Positions 40,248 through 45,109 of a DNA stretch of 45,109 nucleotides are shown in pieces (the stretch's first letter is position 1; the number at the start of each line of letters is the position of its first letter). The notes below the pieces were generated by a model. The model saw only the letters and a program-made list of their open reading frames with translations. It did no database searches and was not told the DNA's origin. The stretch comes from Exiguobacterium marinum DSM 16307 (GTDB lineage: Bacteria; Bacillota; Bacilli; Exiguobacteriales; Exiguobacteriaceae), in NCBI RefSeq assembly GCF_000620845.1, contig NZ_KK211189.1, forward strand, positions 466,468 to 511,576, given 5' to 3'. The position numbers and the translations under genes are program-made.

Positions 40248-41033
40248 ATGACGAAAATCATGGGAATTTTAAACGTGACCCCGGACTCCTTTTCGGATGG
40301 AGGGCGATATACGGCAATCGAGGAAGCCGTACGTCACGCGAATCAGCTCGTACAAGAAGGTGCCGATGCGATTGACGTCGGTGGTGAGTCGACGAGACCG
40401 GGCGCTGAACTCGTATCCGAAGAAGAAGAGATTGAACGTGTCGTTCCAATCATCAAGAGGTTAACAGAAGAGATTGATGTGCCCATCTCGATTGATTCGT
40501 ATAAGCCAACGGTGGCGAGAGCGGCATTAGAGGCGGGAGCAACAATCATCAATGATGTGTGGGGTTCTAAATGGGGAGACCAATCGATGGCGCGTGTCGC
40601 CGTTGAATATGGTGTGCCCATCATTCTTATGCATAATCGGAAAAAGCGGGAATATAACCGTTTCATTGAGGATGTGGTCAGTGATTTACAGGAATCGATT
40701 AGGATTGCTCACGAATCAGGTGTAAGGAATGAACACATTTGGTTAGACCCGGGCATCGGATTCGCGAAAGACGTGGCACAAAATCTAGAACTCATGAATC
40801 ATCTCGATGCAATCACTCGTCTTGGTTATCCAGTGCTACTCGGTACGTCCCGTAAATCATTTATCGGGCACACGCTCGATTTACCGACAGAAGAGCGAGT
40901 AGAAGGGACGATTGCGACAACCTGTCTCGGGATTATGAAGGGATGCTCATGGGTACGAGTACATGATGTGAAAGAGAATGCCCGCGCAGCGAAAATGATG
41001 GATGCGATGATTGGGGGGGATGGACATGGATAA
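40248..41033 (+). CDS. folP: Dihydropteroate synthase
   Basis: Joins p-aminobenzoate with dihydropterin pyrophosphate; the target of sulfonamides. 261 aa, near the short end of the family. It has GILNVTPDSFSDGG, VGGESTRPGAE, SIDSYKP, ATIINDVWG, LDPGIGFAKD and LLGTSRKSF. ATG 40248 is chosen by homology, with AGGAGGCGG directly upstream. It overlaps folB by 8 nt. Confidence 0.95.
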   Translation: MTKIMGILNVTPDSFSDGGRYTAIEEAVRHANQLVQEGADAIDVGGESTRPGAELVSEEEEIERVVPIIKRLTEEIDVPISIDSYKPTVARAALEAGATIINDVWGSKWGDQSMARVAVEYGVPIILMHNRKKREYNRFIEDVVSDLQESIRIAHESGVRNEHIWLDPGIGFAKDVAQNLELMNHLDAITRLGYPVLLGTSRKSFIGHTLDLPTEERVEGTIATTCLGIMKGCSWVRVHDVKENARAAKMMDAMIGGDGHG

Positions 41034-41391
41034 AATTTTTGTGAACGGAATGCGTTTTTACGGTTATCATGGTGTGTTTGAAGAAGAAAATCGTCTCGGT
41101 CAAAGGTTTCACGTGGATTTAATGTGTGAGTTGGACCTTGCACCTGCGGGGCGTTCCGATGATTTGAATGAAGGGGTCAGTTATGCCGGCTTATATCAAC
41201 TGACAGAAGAGATTGTGACGGGTGACCCGGTCAATTTACTTGAAGCACTTGGAGAACGGATTACTTCAGCTGTTTTGGCTCATCACGAGTTGATTCAAAG
41301 TGTGACGGTGAAAGTCATCAAGCCGGACCCGCCGATTCCAGGACATTACGACTCGGTGGCAATTGAGATGACAAGGAGACGGACACCATGA
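41026..41391 (+). CDS. folB: Dihydroneopterin aldolase
   Basis: Cleaves 7,8-dihydroneopterin to 6-hydroxymethyl-dihydropterin and glycolaldehyde; 121 aa. Recognised by MDKIFVNGMRFYGYHGVFEEE, the glutamate in LLEALGERI, and the catalytic-lysine segment VKVIKPDPPIPGHYDSVAIE. ATG 41026 has the GGGGGGGA run 41013-41020 as Shine-Dalgarno; ATG 41020 in frame is too close to it. Confidence 0.94.
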   Translation: MDKIFVNGMRFYGYHGVFEEENRLGQRFHVDLMCELDLAPAGRSDDLNEGVSYAGLYQLTEEIVTGDPVNLLEALGERITSAVLAHHELIQSVTVKVIKPDPPIPGHYDSVAIEMTRRRTP

Positions 41392-41885
41392 TTTATATCG
41401 CATTAGGAGCGAACATTGGGGAGCGGGCTGCGCAATTGTCTGCTGCAATCGATGAGATGGAAAGAGCGAGTCTCAAAGTCACAAAGCAGTCATCGGTCTA
41501 TGAGACGGCTCCTGTCGGTTACACGGAGCAACCGTCGTTTTATAATATGGTGGTCGAGGTAGAGAGTTCGCAGTCAGCGGCCGGACTGCTAGAAACCCTT
41601 CAACAAATTGAGCGAGAGCTAGGTCGAAAGCGCCTGTTTAAGAACGGACCACGTACAATCGACCTTGACATCCTCTTTTATAATGGGGAAGATATTCAAT
41701 CAGAACACTTGACGGTTCCGCACCCACGTATGCATGAGCGTGCGTTTGTGCTCGCCCCGTTAACGGAAATTGCGCCGGAACTGGTTGTAAAAGGAAGAAC
41801 GGTGACTTCTTGGCTTGACGCGTTACCGGAAGTAGACCGTCAAGATGTCGTTCGATTGCAGTTATTAATGAATTTGGTGAAATGA
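41388..41885 (+). CDS. folK: 6-hydroxymethyl-7,8-dihydropterin pyrophosphokinase
   Basis: Transfers pyrophosphate from ATP to the pterin, making the FolP substrate; 165 aa. Motifs are IALGANIGERAAQL, SSVYETAPVGY, QPSFYNMVVEV, the HPPK signature GPRTIDLDILFYNG and PHPRMHERAFVLAPL. ATG 41388 overlaps the folB stop. In B. subtilis the HTH gene yazB follows; here it is absent. Confidence 0.95.
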   Translation: MIYIALGANIGERAAQLSAAIDEMERASLKVTKQSSVYETAPVGYTEQPSFYNMVVEVESSQSAAGLLETLQQIERELGRKRLFKNGPRTIDLDILFYNGEDIQSEHLTVPHPRMHERAFVLAPLTEIAPELVVKGRTVTSWLDALPEVDRQDVVRLQLLMNLVK

Positions 41886-41898
41886 AGGATGTGTTGTC

Positions 41899-42894
41899 TT
41901 GACTGGCTTTAAGATTGGAAACATAGATATTAAAAACCGCGCAGTTCTTGCACCGATGGCAGGCGTGACCAACCCGGCTTTTCGCTTGATTGCGAAAGAG
42001 TTCGGAGCGGGACTCGTATGTGCGGAGATGGTCAGCGATAAAGGGATTTTGCTTGAAAACACCCGAACAATGCGTATGCTATATGTCGATGAACGGGAGA
42101 AACCACTCAGTTTACAAATCTTTGGAGGCTCTAAAGATACACTCGTCAAAGCCGCACAATACGTCGATCAAAACACAAATGCGGATATCATTGATATCAA
42201 CATGGGTTGTCCCGTACCGAAAGTAACCAAGTGTGACGCCGGAGCAAAATGGTTACTCGACCCGGATAAAGTGTATGAGATGGTCAATGCCGTCACCAAG
42301 GTAGTCGAAAAACCAGTCACGGTGAAAATGCGCCTTGGCTGGGATGACGATCATATCTTTATTTTGGATAACGTCAAAGCGGCTCAGACGGGTGGGGCGG
42401 CGGCCATCGCCATTCACGGACGCACGCGGGCCCAACAATATGAAGGAACCGCAAATTGGGACTGGATTGGCGAGGCGAAGAAAGTGGCGACCGTACCAAT
42501 TATCGGGAACGGAGATATCGCGACCCCGCAGGACGCGAAACGTGTGATTGACCAGTACGGTGTGGATGCCGTCATGATTGGACGCGCAGCACTTGGGAAT
42601 CCATGGATGCTTTATCAAACAATCCAGTACCTTGAAACGGGAGAACTTCCGCCGGAACCGCAAGCTCGTGAGAAAATCGATATCTGTATGCTCCATCTCG
42701 ATCGATTGAGTGCGATTAAAGGTGAACTGACAGCTGTACGCGAAATGCGTCAACACGCGGCCTGGTATTTGAAAGGACTCAAGGGCAGTGGTCCGATCCG
42801 TAAACGAATTAATGAAACAGAATCACGTGAGGCGTTCGCGGCGGTCCTTTACGGATTTGTCGATCAACTCGAACGACAACTGTCAGAAGTGTGA
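41899..42894 (+). CDS. dusB: tRNA-dihydrouridine synthase
   Basis: FMN enzyme reducing uridine to dihydrouridine in the tRNA D loop; 331 aa. It has VLAPMAGVTNPAFR, the active-site cysteine in INMGCPVPKV, VTVKMRLGW, IHGRTRAQQY, IGNGDI and MIGRAALGNPW. The start is TTG 41899 with GAAGGATG at 41884-41891. B. subtilis carries Dus1 (YacF) at the same place, before lysS. Confidence 0.94.
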   Translation: MTGFKIGNIDIKNRAVLAPMAGVTNPAFRLIAKEFGAGLVCAEMVSDKGILLENTRTMRMLYVDEREKPLSLQIFGGSKDTLVKAAQYVDQNTNADIIDINMGCPVPKVTKCDAGAKWLLDPDKVYEMVNAVTKVVEKPVTVKMRLGWDDDHIFILDNVKAAQTGGAAAIAIHGRTRAQQYEGTANWDWIGEAKKVATVPIIGNGDIATPQDAKRVIDQYGVDAVMIGRAALGNPWMLYQTIQYLETGELPPEPQAREKIDICMLHLDRLSAIKGELTAVREMRQHAAWYLKGLKGSGPIRKRINETESREAFAAVLYGFVDQLERQLSEV

Positions 42895-42922
42895 ACTAGT
42901 GAAAAGAACTAATTTATGGTAA

Positions 42923-44533
<1,611 letters not shown>

Positions 44534-44544
44534 TCAATTGAAGG

Positions 44545-44578
44545 GCCAGATCATACGTGGGTATGAGCTGGCTTTTTT
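44545..44578 (+). terminator. Terminator after lysS
   Basis: A 12-bp stem with one mismatch, GCCAGATCATAC (44545-44556) with GTATGAGCTGGC (44561-44572), a GTGG loop and six T. Confidence 0.9.
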
Positions 44579-44670
44579 ATGTTTGTCAGTCTAGAAACGC
44601 ATAAGGAAGCCGTTAAACAGGATAGAACATATAAATAAAAAACTTTTTCGGAAAAACTTTAATAAAACCC

Positions 44671-44699
44671 TTGCGTTAATGAGAAGTGTACGGTAAAGT
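44671..44699 (+). promoter_or_regulatory. Upstream rRNA promoter P1
   Basis: -35 TTGCGT (44671-44676), 17 nt, -10 TAAAGT (44694-44699). Weaker than P2, but preceded by an A/T-rich stretch (44630-44668) suited to UP-element contact. Confidence 0.55.
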
Positions 44700-44710
44700 A
44701 ATAAACGTTG

Positions 44711-44726
44711 CCGCTGATGGCAGCGG
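44711..44726 (+). other. Hairpin between the two rRNA promoters
   Basis: A 6-bp perfect inverted repeat, CCGCTG/CAGCGG with an ATGG loop, followed by A-rich, not T-rich, DNA. It would lie in the P1 transcript, ahead of the P2 -35; not a terminator. Confidence 0.5.
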
Positions 44727-44745
44727 AAAAGAAATAAAAAAGTGG

Positions 44746-44774
44746 TTGACAACTGTGTCGATGACTTGTATTAT
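44746..44774 (+). promoter_or_regulatory. Main rRNA promoter P2
   Basis: Consensus -35 TTGACA (44746-44751), a 17-nt spacer, -10 TATTAT (44769-44774). The leader of about 110 nt contains CTTTGAAAACTGAAC (44804-44818), a common pre-16S leader element in Bacillales. Confidence 0.88.
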
Positions 44775-44890
44775 TTTAAGAGTCGCCAAGAGCGGCAGAC
44801 GAACTTTGAAAACTGAACGATGAGGCAAAAATAAGTTTTACAATTTTTGAATGAAGCGCAAGCTTCGTCAATTTAAGAGCTATATCAAAT

Positions 44891-45109
44891 TCTTTGGAGA
44901 GTTTGATCCTGGCTCAGGACGAACGCTGGCGGCGTGCCTAATACATGCAAGTCGAGCGCAGGAAGCCGTTCCGAACCCTTCGGGGGGACGACGGTGGAAT
45001 GAGCGGCGGACGGGTGAGTAACACGTAAAGAACCTGCCCATAGGTCTGGGATAACCACGAGAAATCGGGGCTAATACCGGATGTGTCATCGGACCGCATG
45101 GTCCGCTGA
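44891..45109 (+). rRNA. 16S ribosomal RNA, 5' part
   Basis: The first ~219 nt of a 16S gene; the rest is beyond the window. GAGTTTGATCCTGGCTCAG (44899-44917) is the universal 27F site, followed by GAACGCTGGCGGCGTGCCTA. The helix around ATCGGACCGCATGGTCCG resembles Exiguobacterium. The mature 5' end is estimated from E. coli numbering. Confidence 0.96.

Noticed and set aside
44711-44726. Terminator between the rRNA promoters
   Set aside because: The hairpin is followed by A-rich DNA without a T tract.

Overview
The window reads as a stretch of chromosome from a low-GC Gram-positive bacterium of the order Bacillales that does not form spores, most likely Exiguobacterium. Two lines of evidence support this. 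The first ~219 bases of 16S rRNA at the right edge match what I remember of the E. aurantiacum/E. profundum side of the genus (memory, not a search). The gene order is also almost exactly that of the Bacillus subtilis yaaO-to-lysS region near the replication origin, but with every sporulation gene removed. The block is bounded by rRNA on both sides, all on the + strand: the 3' end of a 23S gene plus 5S on the left, and the promoters and start of a 16S gene on the right.

Layout. (1) 1-1187: 23S end, 5S, terminator. (2) 1217-5854: yaaO (PLP decarboxylase), tmk, darA (c-di-AMP receptor), holB, ricT, yabA, terminator. (3) 5870-7719: yabB, yazA and rsmI, facing abrB on the - strand; the abrB terminator hairpin spans both stop codons. 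(4) 8046-8359: divergent abrB/metG control region with five copies of a 7-bp motif. (5) 8360-13851: metG, terminator, then the overlapping run tatD-yabE-rnmV-rsmA. (6) 13848-19649: short units, several with clear sigma-A promoters and terminators: veg, ispE, purR (with PurBox-like arms), spoVG, glmU-prs, pth. (7) 19674-27502: mfd-yabM-yabN-rqcP-divIC, then yabR with its own promoter. (8) 27617-30289: a large YhgE/Pip-family membrane protein with heptad repeats, the only gene clearly out of place relative to B. subtilis. (9) 30311-30575: tRNA-Met and tRNA-Glu. (10) 30598-36341: tilS-hpt-ftsH and coaX-hslO. (11) 36426-42894: cysK, then the p-aminobenzoate/folate operon pabB-pabA-pabC-folP-folB-folK-dusB. 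(12) 43043-44578: lysS and its terminator. (13) 44671-45109: tandem rRNA promoters and the 16S start.

Functionally this is a dense core block. It covers nucleotide and PRPP metabolism (tmk, prs, hpt, purR), translation and rRNA/tRNA maturation (metG, lysS, pth, rsmI, rsmA, rnmV, tilS, dusB, yabB, rqcP), DNA replication control and repair (holB, yabA, mfd), envelope and division (glmU, yabM, divIC, yabE), protein quality control (ftsH, hslO), isoprenoid and cofactor synthesis (ispE, coaX, folate genes) and cysteine synthesis.

I found no prophage, CRISPR array, insertion sequence or convincing new defence or metabolic system. The points most worth a second look are regulatory: the TGTCGAA motif cluster between abrB and metG, six places where a hairpin terminator runs straight into the next gene's Shine-Dalgarno with no room for a promoter, -35 boxes built from the upstream stop codon, the YhgE gene with two internal 105-bp duplications, and an RGG-like insertion in the S1-domain protein YabR.
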